From a virus, in IMG/VR virus record IMGVR_UViG_3300047322_001237, positions 124,001 through 188,000 of that record: a stretch of 64,000 nucleotides of DNA; one strand, 5' to 3'. Each line of letters begins with the position of its first letter. The stretch's first letter is position 1. The position numbers and the translations under genes were made by a program. The notes beneath the pieces are model-generated. The model was given only the letters and a program-made list of their open reading frames with translations. It was not told the DNA's origin and did not search any database. Shown one piece after another: positions 6,758 through 16,539 of the stretch.

Positions 6758-9037
6758 TTAGGTCTTCTTCGTCACCGCGAGCTTCAAAGCCTGCGCCGCC
6801 GCGATTGTCCAGGGTTGGTTGGTATTGGGATCCAGCTCCAGCATCATGGACGTGTAGACCGGCGTTGAGGTGATCGCTGAGACTGCCAGAGCATCCACTT
6901 CTGTCTGGCCACTGATCACACCCATCGCTGCATTGCCCCCAACGATCCCGTACTTCGAAAAGAAGGCTTCGGCTTGAATCGCCTGCACCCGATAGTTCGA
7001 AGGAACCGGCTGGTTGGAGGAATAGATGTCTTTGGCGTTCTGGGTAAATGCCCCCACACCACCGCTCGAAGAGGACAACGCACCAGCGACTTGAACTGCG
7101 TGATTCGCTGCGGACCCGACTTGCGTCATCTGCGCCTGGACGTCAGTTGTGGGCATATGCGGAACAATACTCACGATGCCCAGCTGTCCGACGTTCCCTG
7201 CGAGGTCATCATTGAAATCCGTGAAGTAGATGTCGTCGATCATCGTCCAGTTTCCGGCTCGAGGCAAATTCAAAAGAAGCTGCGATGTGCCTGCCGTATC
7301 GGTGGACAGTCCGAGCGCGATCGACATCGAGCCAGGACAGATCACGCCATCGATCGCCATCTGAATGACGAAGACGTTGACGGTGTTCGGGTCGCTGGTT
7401 CCGATGATCTCGTAATAGTGCGTCAGCGGATTGATTGGCACGTTCTGCGCAGTGCCGCCCGTCGTGATGGTCGTCGCGGTCCCGTTCCATCCAATCCAAG
7501 CAAGGCTGAGTGACCGGGTAGTTCCGGATACGGGTCCAGGGACCAGCCCGACACCCATGCCTTTGCCTGTTCCACTCTGGTAGGCAGAGTAGCCGGTCCC
7601 GGTCTGCACGCCTCCATACAAACCCAACTGACTGCCTGATGTCGCTGCAGCTACTTCGTTGTAGTCGGGATAGTAGAGTGGCGTCCAGGAGAAACCGTCA
7701 GGCGAGGTCGCGATGACGTTGTTGTTTCCCCCGCCCACCACGACAAACTGCTTGCCGTCCCATATCACGTTGTTGAACGAGTTCGTGTTGAGCGATGCGT
7801 TCACCGTCGTGGAGCCAATAAAGCGGTTCTGCTTTACCCAGTTGTTCCCGTCGGTGCTCGTCCAAATCGCGGGTGTGTTGGGGGCCACCGGATCTTGTCC
7901 GACCGCGACACACACGGAGTTGTTGCAAGCGATCGCCCAAACTGGAACGGTGCCGGTGTTCAGCGCTGTCTGCCAGAACGCCCCCGGATAGGAGATGAGC
8001 GGAAGCGTCGACGTGTTGGGCGTTGTGTGGATGCCCCCATACCCGACGCTGATCCATTGGTTGTTGAAAAAGACAACCGCCATCTGCTGTCCGCCCGGGA
8101 CATTGGTCGAAACCCAGTTTGCCGGCACGGTCATGTCTGCCGTCACCGGACAGCACACCCACGTGACGACCGAGGAGGACGGTGCATTAATCGACGTCGT
8201 TCCTGTGTTGAGCGCACTGAGAAACGCATAGCCGCCCGCCAAACAGGAAGTCCCATAGTCGAAGTTGTACGTCGTGTTCGTCACGCCGAGTTGGATCGTC
8301 CCTACTCGAGCGGGGGGCGCGTTGATAGCAGTGTAATAGATCACGCTGATTGCACCGGTCGACGCATTCAATCCGACAGCTACGAGCGGCGTGGCACTGT
8401 TACCCGTAATGACCGGCTGCAATACTTGCCCGTTGATCGTTGCTCCCGCGTTGGCACTTGAAGTCCAACTCAACCCCATGTTCGACGTGTAGATGAACAC
8501 CGAGTAACTACCGGCGATGTGGGACACGATTACAGTTGTCGTCGAGCCGCTGACCATGACAGTGATGGTCGAATATTGACTTAGGCCACTTGGCGACGCC
8601 TGCGTCACAGTCCAGTTGATCAGATCGGACGAATAGGCGACACAATACGTCCCAGCCTTATTGGCGATCGCCCAGTAATATTGCCCATCGAAGGCAAACT
8701 GTTCGGCGCCGATCGAAGCTATCTGTAGCGACGTTGTTGAGTTGAATGTCGCGGCCACACCAACGGCGAATCCCCCGGACTGCCACAAGCTGTAGACGCT
8801 TTTGCCGCAGTTGATCATGCCGAAGTCTGTCCCGCCAGTCCCCTGCATCGGCGGCGACGTTGAAAGGGTGTACGGTCCGCGCAGCATCAGTCCGCGTCCG
8901 TTCATCCCCGTGCGGGAGGGCAGACCAAGGACGGTATTCCCGCTTACGTTTGTGGCAGTCGACGTCAACCATCCACGAGCGGTCAAATCCGATTCATCCG
9001 CCACCGACTCGAACCCTTCCATGTACAGTAATGTCAT
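6758..9037 (-). CDS. Tail-associated Asp-box (BNR-like) protein, 759 aa
   Basis: The N-terminus MTLLYMEGFESV is shared with the next gene and related to the MALLFCDGFD proteins at 35.6-37.9 kb; it probably forms a lectin-like or virion-attachment domain. Four Asp-box-like motifs (S-x-D-G-x-x-W type) are seen at about 136-142, 184-191, 393-400 and 444-451, as in sialidase-type beta-propellers. No catalytic sialidase residues were identified, so a binding role is as likely as hydrolysis. The C-terminal 100 residues (DVQAQMTQ onward) are also shared with the paralogue, suggesting a second conserved module. Confidence 0.75.
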   Translation of the reverse strand: MTLLYMEGFESVADESDLTARGWLTSTATNVSGNTVLGLPSRTGMNGRGLMLRGPYTLSTSPPMQGTGGTDFGMINCGKSVYSLWQSGGFAVGVAATFNSTTSLQIASIGAEQFAFDGQYYWAIANKAGTYCVAYSSDLINWTVTQASPSGLSQYSTITVMVSGSTTTVIVSHIAGSYSVFIYTSNMGLSWTSSANAGATINGQVLQPVITGNSATPLVAVGLNASTGAISVIYYTAINAPPARVGTIQLGVTNTTYNFDYGTSCLAGGYAFLSALNTGTTSINAPSSSVVTWVCCPVTADMTVPANWVSTNVPGGQQMAVVFFNNQWISVGYGGIHTTPNTSTLPLISYPGAFWQTALNTGTVPVWAIACNNSVCVAVGQDPVAPNTPAIWTSTDGNNWVKQNRFIGSTTVNASLNTNSFNNVIWDGKQFVVVGGGNNNVIATSPDGFSWTPLYYPDYNEVAAATSGSQLGLYGGVQTGTGYSAYQSGTGKGMGVGLVPGPVSGTTRSLSLAWIGWNGTATTITTGGTAQNVPINPLTHYYEIIGTSDPNTVNVFVIQMAIDGVICPGSMSIALGLSTDTAGTSQLLLNLPRAGNWTMIDDIYFTDFNDDLAGNVGQLGIVSIVPHMPTTDVQAQMTQVGSAANHAVQVAGALSSSSGGVGAFTQNAKDIYSSNQPVPSNYRVQAIQAEAFFSKYGIVGGNAAMGVISGQTEVDALAVSAITSTPVYTSMMLELDPNTNQPWTIAAAQALKLAVTKKT

Positions 9038-9047
9038 CTTTGTTCTC

Positions 9048-11345
9048 TTAGTTCACTTTGGTCACCGTCATCTCAGCCGCTTTAACGCCATCTGACGTCC
9101 ACGCCGCGTTCGTGTTCGGATCAGTCTCCGCGATCAATGCCGCATACGTCGGAGTGTTTGTGTTCGCCGTAACGACAGCTGAGTCGACCTCGACCGTGCC
9201 GCTGATGATGCCCATCGAGCAATTCGCGCCGCTCGTGCCGTACTTGGTGAAAAACGCTTCGGCTTGCACACCCTTGATCTTGTATCCAGCAGGAATGGTC
9301 GCCGCTGTCTTGTAGACGTCTTGCGCACCCACGGTGTAGCTGTAGACACTTCCCTCCGAATTCGATAACGCACCCGCGACCTGTGCTGCGTTCGATGCTG
9401 CATTCCCGTTCCGCGTCATAGCTGCCTGCACATCGCTCACCGGCGTCCACGGGAGAATGTTGACGGGCCCCAATTGTCCAACGTTGCTCGAGCCGTTCAT
9501 CGTGGTGACGTAGATGTCGTCGATCACCGTCCATTGCCCGGAGCGCCCCAGGTTCAGCAATAGGTGAGCTGCCGTGTCGTTCGCCACCGCGAAGGCACCA
9601 TTCTGCAATGTCAAGGCAAGGGTGCCGACGATAACTCCGTCAACCGCCCATTGGAAGGTGAAGGCGTTGCTCGTGCCCGGAATGGCGGTCGCGATGATCT
9701 CGTAGAAATGCGTCAGCTGGGCCGTGGAAACGGCAGAGGCTAAAGCTTGCAAACCTACAGCGCCCGAGCCGGTCACATTGCCCACCTGCACCTGACGCGT
9801 CGTGCCACTCTGCGTAGTAACAGGCGCGGCCGCATAAAGTCCCACGCCCACGTGATAGGTGGCCGTGCTCGTATACGGCACGTACGTCCCAGGAGCACCA
9901 GAGTTACCGCCGGCATTCACGCCGGCGACGAGCGTACCGCTATAAATCCCGAGGAGCGACGCTGGAGTACCCGAATACTCGGTGTAGTCCGGGTAGTAGA
10001 CGGGCGTCCAGTTCAAGCCGTCCGCCGAGGTCAGCACCATGTTGTTGTTGAGACCGCCCGTCACCACGAACTGCTTTCCGTCCCAAATGACGTTCGTGAA
10101 CACACCGTTGTTGCCGCCCGCACCTTCCAGAATAAAGCGGTTCACCTTGCTCCAGGTGACGCCATCGGTGGAGGTGTAGATAGCGCCAACCGTGCTGGTC
10201 GTCGTGTCTGCACCGACCGCCACACAAATCGAACCGTTGTGGTCGACGCTGAATACTCCAGGCGCCAAAGAGGCAACTTGCCTTGTCCATGCCCCAGTCG
10301 GGCCAAGGGGCGAGCCGACCGTTCCGCTGTTCGGCGCTGTGAAAATCCCGGAGTACCCGACGGAGATCCAAACATTGTTGAAGAACGTAATGTCCAGCGC
10401 CTGGCCGATATGCGTAGGACTCGACGTGTAGTTGGTCGACTTGGTCATGTCGGCCGAAGTTGGACAGCAATACCAGTTTGCCGCGTAGTTCCCAGGGTTG
10501 GTTAGGTTGCCCCCCGCCACCGAGGAGAAACAGGCGACACCGCTTACGACTTTCGCTGCGCCTGTTGTGTACTGTCCCGTCGCCAACGTGATGCCAGCGA
10601 TCGCTACTGGGGTCCCGCCCATCGCGGTCAGATAGTACAGTTGTGCCGTCGCGGAAGTTGTAGATCCATTCTGCGTGATGCCAACCAGCGGCGTTGCGGG
10701 ATTGCCGGTCGCAATAAGGTTATGTCCGAAGCTCTGACCGGAGGTCTGTTGGCTCCATGTCAGACCCATGTTCGTGGTGTAGTACGAGTACGTGTTGTAC
10801 GCCTGGAGCTGACGTCCTACGATCACGGTGGCATTAGGACCACTGCCGACGACCTCGATGAAGGCGTCCAAACCCGCCACCGCAGGTTTGTTCGTCGTAA
10901 GAGTCCAGTTCATCAAGTCCGTGGAATAGGCAGTGGCGTAGCCCCCCGAGGTCGTGTTGTCATTAACGATCGCCCAGTAATACTGACTGCCGTCGTAGAC
11001 GATTTGACTCGGCATTCCCATCGCGACTTCGGTCTGCTGGCGCTTATTGAACGTCGCATTAAAGCCAACCGCAAATCCTCCTGCCTTCCACAGATCGTTA
11101 ATGCTCTTTCCCGTATCGATCATGCCGAAGTCGTAAGCTGACGAGTTGATGAGCGGCAAGTACGTGGCGCTCGGGTAATACGGTCCACGCAACATCAAAC
11201 CCCGACCCGCCACCCCTGTTCGAGACGGAAGGGTCAGTGCATTCTGTCCGCCCGAACCTAACGATCCTCCCATCTTCCAGCCGCGGCTGATCATGTCCGG
11301 CGTATCAATGACGGACTCGAAGCCTTCCATGTAAACCAACGTCAT
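9048..11345 (-). CDS. Tail-associated Asp-box (BNR-like) protein, 765 aa, paralogue of the neighbour
   Basis: Collinear with the 759-aa product: same MTLVYMEGFESV start, same LPSRTGxxGRGLMLRGPY block, Asp-box-like motifs (YSTDLMNW, YTTNMGLTW, TSTDGVTW, TSADGLNW) and same C-terminal layout ending in DPNTNAAWT. The middles diverge, as expected for receptor-binding surfaces. Start is at MTLVYME with GAGAGAAC upstream; about 59 extra codons upstream in frame overlap the neighbouring gene and are rejected. It lies in the unit beginning at 15835. Confidence 0.75.
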   Translation of the reverse strand: MTLVYMEGFESVIDTPDMISRGWKMGGSLGSGGQNALTLPSRTGVAGRGLMLRGPYYPSATYLPLINSSAYDFGMIDTGKSINDLWKAGGFAVGFNATFNKRQQTEVAMGMPSQIVYDGSQYYWAIVNDNTTSGGYATAYSTDLMNWTLTTNKPAVAGLDAFIEVVGSGPNATVIVGRQLQAYNTYSYYTTNMGLTWSQQTSGQSFGHNLIATGNPATPLVGITQNGSTTSATAQLYYLTAMGGTPVAIAGITLATGQYTTGAAKVVSGVACFSSVAGGNLTNPGNYAANWYCCPTSADMTKSTNYTSSPTHIGQALDITFFNNVWISVGYSGIFTAPNSGTVGSPLGPTGAWTRQVASLAPGVFSVDHNGSICVAVGADTTTSTVGAIYTSTDGVTWSKVNRFILEGAGGNNGVFTNVIWDGKQFVVTGGLNNNMVLTSADGLNWTPVYYPDYTEYSGTPASLLGIYSGTLVAGVNAGGNSGAPGTYVPYTSTATYHVGVGLYAAAPVTTQSGTTRQVQVGNVTGSGAVGLQALASAVSTAQLTHFYEIIATAIPGTSNAFTFQWAVDGVIVGTLALTLQNGAFAVANDTAAHLLLNLGRSGQWTVIDDIYVTTMNGSSNVGQLGPVNILPWTPVSDVQAAMTRNGNAASNAAQVAGALSNSEGSVYSYTVGAQDVYKTAATIPAGYKIKGVQAEAFFTKYGTSGANCSMGIISGTVEVDSAVVTANTNTPTYAALIAETDPNTNAAWTSDGVKAAEMTVTKVN

Positions 11346-11355
11346 GTTCGTTCTC

Positions 11356-12471
11356 TCAGTTATGCGAGATCTGGCCGAATTCGGCCGAATTGATGGAACT
11401 TGCGGTCCATGGACTCGTGCCATCGTTCTCTGAAAATGCGATAAATTCGCTGGGCCCGGACAACGCCGCGGGCATCCGTGTCTGCTGTCCGTTTGTGAAT
11501 TGCACCGGGCTGATCTGCCCATACCGCGTGCTCTGTCCGCGATAGACCACAGCTTTCACATCGTTCGCTTCGGTGGTCCAGACATAGCGGTCCGTCAAAT
11601 TGATCCCGGTCGCAATCACCGAATTGGCACCCGTCGGATCGGTTGCGGACTGATAGTTCGGCTGCGATCCCGACGCTTCCCATTGATTCAGGGTGCCGTT
11701 GCCCGTCACCGTCGCCAATGAGATCTGTCGCGGCGAAAATTGAGGAATCGTTTCGGGCGTGATCGTCCCGGACGGCCATAGGGCTGTGTCTGCTGAGGAC
11801 ACCGCCTGAATAATCACGTCGTCGATTTGCCAAGGTGCGGTCGTCGCGGCGAAGAACTTCAAACGGTTAGCAATCTGGCCTGCGGTGAATACGTCGGAAG
11901 TCCATGTCAGTGCCACATCCGTGAATACTGGCGTACCCGAGAGACACAGCGTCGCCGTCAATAGACCGTTCGGCTTGTACGCGAAGTACACTCCAATCCA
12001 GTACTGCGTATTCGGCGTGATTGCCAGCAGGTGCGGATTCGTCGTCAGCGAACTGACGCTCGAAGGCAGCACGAGGTTCAATCCGCCGTTGCTCGAATTC
12101 GTGAGTCCGAGCAACGGAATAACCGGCGTGCCGGACATTGAAGTTCCGAGGCCAAGGAGGGTATCCGTTCCGTTTGCAACAGGTGCGCCAACATTGATCC
12201 AACCACACACACCGAACGCACCGGATCCACCCGCCGACGCCAAGTTCTTCATCACTTGCATTGTCGAGCTGAACTGCATCTCCTGTCCCGACGCATTCAG
12301 CGAAGCAGCGGCGAAACTCAGCGCATTGCCGGCGAACGCACCGGCACCCGCCTTGATCGTTCCTTGATACGTGGCGTTGGTTTGATACCAGGGAAACACG
12401 TTGCCAATCGCACCGGCCGGATAGATGTCCAGGCCTTCGGCGCCAGCAATGAACTGCGGAGTACTACTCAT
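11356..12471 (-). CDS. Putative tail protein with lectin-like (concanavalin-type) fold, 371 aa
   Basis: Start MSSTPQFIAGAEGLDIY has AAGG 7 nt upstream. The region to about residue 230 alternates beta strands with the pattern of LamG/ConA-like jelly rolls (GNALSFAAASL, WINVGAP, IDDVIIQAV) also seen in the MALLF-type proteins. The C-terminal third (about 255-371) is a separate beta domain, VWTTEANDVKAVVYRGQS. Likely virion surface protein; exact role unknown. Confidence 0.65.
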   Translation of the reverse strand: MSSTPQFIAGAEGLDIYPAGAIGNVFPWYQTNATYQGTIKAGAGAFAGNALSFAAASLNASGQEMQFSSTMQVMKNLASAGGSGAFGVCGWINVGAPVANGTDTLLGLGTSMSGTPVIPLLGLTNSSNGGLNLVLPSSVSSLTTNPHLLAITPNTQYWIGVYFAYKPNGLLTATLCLSGTPVFTDVALTWTSDVFTAGQIANRLKFFAATTAPWQIDDVIIQAVSSADTALWPSGTITPETIPQFSPRQISLATVTGNGTLNQWEASGSQPNYQSATDPTGANSVIATGINLTDRYVWTTEANDVKAVVYRGQSTRYGQISPVQFTNGQQTRMPAALSGPSEFIAFSENDGTSPWTASSINSAEFGQISHN

Positions 12472-12484
12472 TGCACACCTTCCT

Positions 12485-15400
12485 TTAACTGTAACTGCCG
12501 CGCAAGGCAATCGAGACTTGGGCCAGATTCGTGGTCAAGAACTGGTACGAGAGAACATCGCCTGCGTCGAAGACGACGCTGCTACCAACCGAGCTGAAGG
12601 CACCGGCCGGAGGCGTGCCGTCACCTGCGTCTGTGAACGTGACGGTGCCGACCTGAATGCCAGTCGGATGTGCGGTGTTGTAGGCCATTACCTTCACCAC
12701 AGCCGTGGTACCTGAGACGAACTGGCCCGTCGCAACCGACGATCCGAAGTTGGAGCCAAACGTACAGGTCTCAGTGAACGGGTACTTCACCTCCTGGAAG
12801 AGGTTGGGATTACCCGTCAGGCAACAGACGATCCGTGCATTGGCGAGTGCCGATTCCGCGGCAGCTTGGGCTGAAGCGGCCGATGCCGCCGCATTCGTCG
12901 CTTGCGTCTGTGCGTCAGCGTCGGCTGCCGCCGCATCCGTTGCGGAGGCTTCTGCCGCGGCCGCAGATGACGAGGCATCAGTCGCACTCGAAGCCGCCGC
13001 CGAGGCCGACGCAGAGGCGGCCGTTGCCTGTGTCCTTGCATCGCTGCTCGATGCTGCTGACGAGGCTGCGGATTGTGCTGCCGCAATCGCTTGCGAGGTC
13101 GCGCCACTGACGCCGGAACCGACCTGTTGCACCGCCGCCGCTGCGTTCGCGGCTGATTGTGCAGCGGCCGCTGCACTGGTCGCAGATTGAGTTGCTGATG
13201 TCGACGCAGTAGTCGCAGACGCTGCTGCCTGTTGCGAAAAGTAGTTAGCCGATCCGGACGGACCCGCGACGAGATTTGCAGCGGCCGCCGCGGCCGCCGC
13301 CGCTGCACTTGCACTACTGTCCGCTGCAGTAGCGCTTCCTGCTGCATTCGTGGCACTATCTGCGGCCTGCACCGCGTAGTGAGCTGCCGAGTAGTATTCG
13401 GAGTTGTCAACTACGCCGTCAGGTTGGGACGCCCAGCTCTTCGCAAGATCTGCGCTCGCGACCGCGCTGTCCGCAATGCTGCTAACCGCGCTAGCGCTTG
13501 CCGCTGCAGCCAATGAGCTCGCATCGGCTGCACTGGCGCTATTCGCCGCGGCCGTTGCCGATGCGGCTCCGTTCGAAGCCTGTGACGCGGCAGCATCGCT
13601 GGACGCGGACGCGTTCGCTGCATAGGTCCCCGCTATGTTTGCATTAGTCGTAGCCACTGCTGCACTGGTCGCGGCACTCGATGCGCTGCTTGCCGCAGCA
13701 CCAGCATTGGAGGACGCCTGGCTCGCAGCGAGAATCACGCTTGATGATGCATTCGCATCCGCCTCACTGGGCGTATTCCACTGCGTCCCATCCCAGGTCA
13801 TTACGACTGGCGGCGTCTGCGAGGTATCCTGGTACTGAGCACCGGTTTGGAGTGGCTGCCCATTGTTATCAGTAGCGGGAGGCGCGCTGTGTGGCCCCAG
13901 CCACATGACATTGAATGCTGCGAGCGCCGCTTGGAACGATGCTGCCGCGCTTTGAGCATCAGATGCGGAAGCCGCCGCATCTGTGGCGCTTGCCGCCGCC
14001 GCGGTAGCGCTGCTGGCAGCATTTGTCGCCTGGGTCGCACTTGAGGTTGCCGATGTCGCGGCGCCCACCGCATATTGGTACGCTGAGGCGAAGTTGGTAC
14101 CATCGACGTTGCCGGACGTCTGCGATGCCCATTGCCGAGCGAGGTTGGCCGAAGCGGCGGTGTTCGTGTTACTCGTCGCTGCCTGCGCGGCATATGCTTG
14201 TGCCTGATTCGCGTAGTAGAGCGCGGAATAACCTGCACCGGCGACCAGACCAGTGCCCTGACTCGCCCATGCTTGCGCCAGTGCGGCCGACGCTGCCGCA
14301 TTGCTGGCCTGCGTTCCAATTCCTGTCGCCGATGCTGCCGCCTGGGTTGCCGAAGTCGCAGCCGCGGATGCGCTCACGCCAGCTTGGTTCGAATAGTAGA
14401 GTGCCGAATAGCTGGTGCCGTCCACCGTACCGCTCGGTTGGATAGCCCAGGATTGCGCCAGCGTCGCATAGCTGGATGCGTTGCCGGCGGTGTTGTTGGC
14501 GTTATAGAGCAGCGCTTGCGCTTGGTTTGCATAATCCTGCGCGGCCTGGGCGCTGCTATCCGCCTCCGTCGCGGAAGCCGCTGCGTCGCTTGCGCTGTTG
14601 GAGGCCTCAGTTGCGTAAGTACCAGCCTGTGAGGCCTGCGTGGATGCACTCGCGGATGCATTGAGCGCACTTGTCGCCGACGACGCCGCGGCCGTTGCTG
14701 ACGAAGCGGCAGCACTTGCACTCGCAGCGGCCTTGCTTACGGAGGTGTTCGCCGCAGATGCGGAGTTAGTGGCAGACGTCGCATTGTTGCTTGCACTCGT
14801 GGCGCTCGATGCTGCGCTCGTCGCGCTCGTCGCGGCAGCTACTACGGAGTTGGCAGCTGCCTGCGCTGCGCTCGACGCCTGCTGTGCATAGACCATCGCC
14901 GACGCATAGCCCGAACCATTCACGTTAGCGGAATTCTTCGATGCCCAGTCTTTCGCAAGTGATGCCGCGGATTGCGCGTCAGTGACAGACGCAGCCGCAT
15001 CGGATGCGCTGGCCGCCGACGCTGACGCCGACGTCGCCGCGTTGATCGCCTGGAGGGCAGCGTCTGCGTCAGATGCTTGCGCGGCGAGCTGCGCCTGAAT
15101 CGCCGTTCCCGCTGCGGTCGCCGCGTTGTTGGCGCTGGTGGCTGCTGCCTGTGCGGACGAACTCGCCGACGTCGCCGCGAGTTGTGCGTTCGCACTGGCC
15201 AGCTCTCCGGCCTCATCGAAGTCCTGCCAGACTCCGCCTAGATAGATCCTAATGGTCGGCGGAACTGCCGACGTGTTCATGTACATCGCTCCGTCGACCA
15301 GATCGTTACCCTGCGTGTCGGTCGTGGGGTCTTCCGAGAACTCTCCAAGCCAGACGGCATTGAAGCTCTTCATCATGGCCATCAGCTGCGCCTGCGTGGC

Positions 15401-15835
15401 CTGGATCTGATTGACCGTGTCGCCGAGGTTTCCACCGACGGCGGCAGCACTGGCAGCAGCCGCTTCAGCAGAGGCGGCGGCGGCTGCTGCTGAAGACGCG
15501 GCAGCGTCTGCCTGCGACTGGGCATCCGTATCCGCGGACTGCACGGCGTTCAACAGGTTCGTAGCGGAATCCAGCTGAGATTGAATGCTGCTGATCGCAT
15601 CCGTCACCGATGCTGCAGTCGCTGCCGCAGCGCTCGCGCTATTGGCGGCATCAGTGGCGGAAGACGCCGCGGCAGACGCACTCGTTGTCGCGCCCGCCTC
15701 TGATGAGGCCGCATCCGCTGCATCCGCATCCGCCGCCGCTACGTCCTGCTCAATCTCGTCAAATGCGGTGCCTAGCCCTTCAATGACACCGACGAGAGTT
15801 CCTATCTGCGTATTAAGATCGTCTGCGACGCTCAT
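12485..15835 (-). CDS. Ala/Ser-rich tail fibre, 1116 aa
   Basis: The first 45 residues (MSVADDLNTQIGTLVGVIEG on) match the starts of the fibres at 15931, 21373 and 33813, so they are likely a common virion-anchor. Then come long Ala/Ser repeats of the phage tail-fibre repeat type (coiled coil-like), two conserved insert modules beginning FNAVWLG (about 157) and FNVMWLG (about 640), and five WASQxxGxVDGxxYSAxYYA modules. From about residue 1000 (VCCLTGNPNLFQEV) the sequence is non-repetitive and probably the receptor-binding tip. No S74 chaperone. Starts the unit ending at 6083; a TATGA motif lies 26 nt upstream. Confidence 0.85.
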   Translation of the reverse strand: MSVADDLNTQIGTLVGVIEGLGTAFDEIEQDVAAADADAADAASSEAGATTSASAAASSATDAANSASAAAATAASVTDAISSIQSQLDSATNLLNAVQSADTDAQSQADAAASSAAAAAASAEAAAASAAAVGGNLGDTVNQIQATQAQLMAMMKSFNAVWLGEFSEDPTTDTQGNDLVDGAMYMNTSAVPPTIRIYLGGVWQDFDEAGELASANAQLAATSASSSAQAAATSANNAATAAGTAIQAQLAAQASDADAALQAINAATSASASAASASDAAASVTDAQSAASLAKDWASKNSANVNGSGYASAMVYAQQASSAAQAAANSVVAAATSATSAASSATSASNNATSATNSASAANTSVSKAAASASAAASSATAAASSATSALNASASASTQASQAGTYATEASNSASDAAASATEADSSAQAAQDYANQAQALLYNANNTAGNASSYATLAQSWAIQPSGTVDGTSYSALYYSNQAGVSASAAATSATQAAASATGIGTQASNAAASAALAQAWASQGTGLVAGAGYSALYYANQAQAYAAQAATSNTNTAASANLARQWASQTSGNVDGTNFASAYQYAVGAATSATSSATQATNAASSATAAAASATDAAASASDAQSAAASFQAALAAFNVMWLGPHSAPPATDNNGQPLQTGAQYQDTSQTPPVVMTWDGTQWNTPSEADANASSSVILAASQASSNAGAAASSASSAATSAAVATTNANIAGTYAANASASSDAAASQASNGAASATAAANSASAADASSLAAAASASAVSSIADSAVASADLAKSWASQPDGVVDNSEYYSAAHYAVQAADSATNAAGSATAADSSASAAAAAAAAAANLVAGPSGSANYFSQQAAASATTASTSATQSATSAAAAAQSAANAAAAVQQVGSGVSGATSQAIAAAQSAASSAASSSDARTQATAASASASAAASSATDASSSAAAAEASATDAAAADADAQTQATNAAASAASAQAAAESALANARIVCCLTGNPNLFQEVKYPFTETCTFGSNFGSSVATGQFVSGTTAVVKVMAYNTAHPTGIQVGTVTFTDAGDGTPPAGAFSSVGSSVVFDAGDVLSYQFLTTNLAQVSIALRGSYS

Positions 15836-15856
15836 GGTCGATTCCTATAAAGAGAC

Positions 15857-15871
15857 CCTTCATAGGATTCC
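15857..15871 (-). promoter_or_regulatory. AATCCTATGA motif, putative late promoter
   Basis: Minus strand GGAATCCTATGAAGG, 26 nt before the 1116-aa fibre start. One of about ten AATYKTATGA motifs placed at unit starts. Confidence 0.5.
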
Positions 15872-15885
15872 GACGACCCTCGCGG

Positions 15886-15918
15886 CATAAACCCCCGCCC
15901 GAAGGCAGGGGGCCTATG
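15886..15918 (-). terminator. CATA-stem-loop-TATG element (terminator)
   Basis: Minus strand CATAGG, CCCCC-bulge-GCC stem, TTCG loop, GGCGGGGG, then TTTATGCCG. Ends the single-gene unit at 15931-16464 and carries a TATGCCG motif at its downstream edge. Confidence 0.75.
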
Positions 15919-15930
15919 AGATCAAGTCGC

Positions 15931-16464
15931 TTAGATTTGGTACCAGAGATCGCCGTTATTTCCACCGCTGGGAGTGGCGGTGGAGATGGTCATCTTGGGA
16001 ATCGAGGTCGCGGAATTGCTGGCCGCGGCCGCGCTCGCAGCAGCTGCTGATGCAGAAGTACTCGCATTGGTCGCGCTTCCTGCTGCATTGGACGCGGCGG
16101 TCTGCGCGTCTGAAGCGCTTGCAGCCGCTGCCATGGCCGAGGTATTGGCCGCACCTGCGGACGTCGAGGCGTTCGACGCGCTGGTCGCCGAGTTGTTCGC
16201 ATTGAGGACTGCGGTGCTGGCGGATGAACTCGCCGAGGTTGCGGAGTTGCTTGCTGCGGTGGCGCTATTCGCGGCCGCCGTTGCGCTAGTCGAAGCCGCA
16301 CTCGCGCTACTTGCAGCCGCCGTTGCCGACGCTGCTGCATTCGACGCCTGTTGTTGCGCGTCCAGATCGTCCTGGTGGATGTCGTGCAGTCCGCTTGCAA
16401 TACTGCTGATCTCGCTGGCAAGGGTCGTGACTTGCGAAGCGATTTGCTGCTGGGGAGTAGTCAC
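15931..16464 (-). CDS. Short Ala/Ser-rich tail fibre protein, 177 aa
   Basis: GTG start (GGAGG 4 nt upstream). The N-terminal 40 residues (QQIASQVTTLASEISSIASG) fit the anchor shared by the larger fibres, followed by about 110 residues of Ala/Ser/Thr/Asn repeat and a short tail, ATPSGGNNGDLWYQI. It lacks a tip domain. It could be an adaptor, a decoy of truncated fibre type, or a partner that extends another fibre. It forms its own unit between a TATGA motif and a terminator. Confidence 0.75.
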   Translation of the reverse strand: MTTPQQQIASQVTTLASEISSIASGLHDIHQDDLDAQQQASNAAASATAAASSASAASTSATAAANSATAASNSATSASSSASTAVLNANNSATSASNASTSAGAANTSAMAAAASASDAQTAASNAAGSATNASTSASAAAASAAAASNSATSIPKMTISTATPSGGNNGDLWYQI

Positions 16465-16489
16465 AGCGCCTCCGTTTGGGATAAGGAAA

Positions 16490-16505
16490 ACCGGTCATAC
16501 GATTC
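16490..16505 (-). promoter_or_regulatory. AATCGTATGA motif, putative late promoter
   Basis: Minus strand CCGAATCGTATGACCGG, 32 nt before the GTG start of the 177-aa protein. Confidence 0.5.
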
Positions 16506-16539
16506 GGTTCCTTGATCCAAGCGGACGGCCTATGAACTT

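Noticed and set aside
9048-11522. 824-codon form of the second Asp-box protein
   Set aside because: The extra N-terminal residues are Arg/Cys/Pro-rich and overlap the neighbour; MTLVYME matches the paralogue start.
12817-14721. Several Arg/Pro/Gln-rich frames opposite or within the 1116-aa fibre
   Set aside because: Products of shifted reading of Ala/Ser repeats; no start signals and composition typical of shadows.
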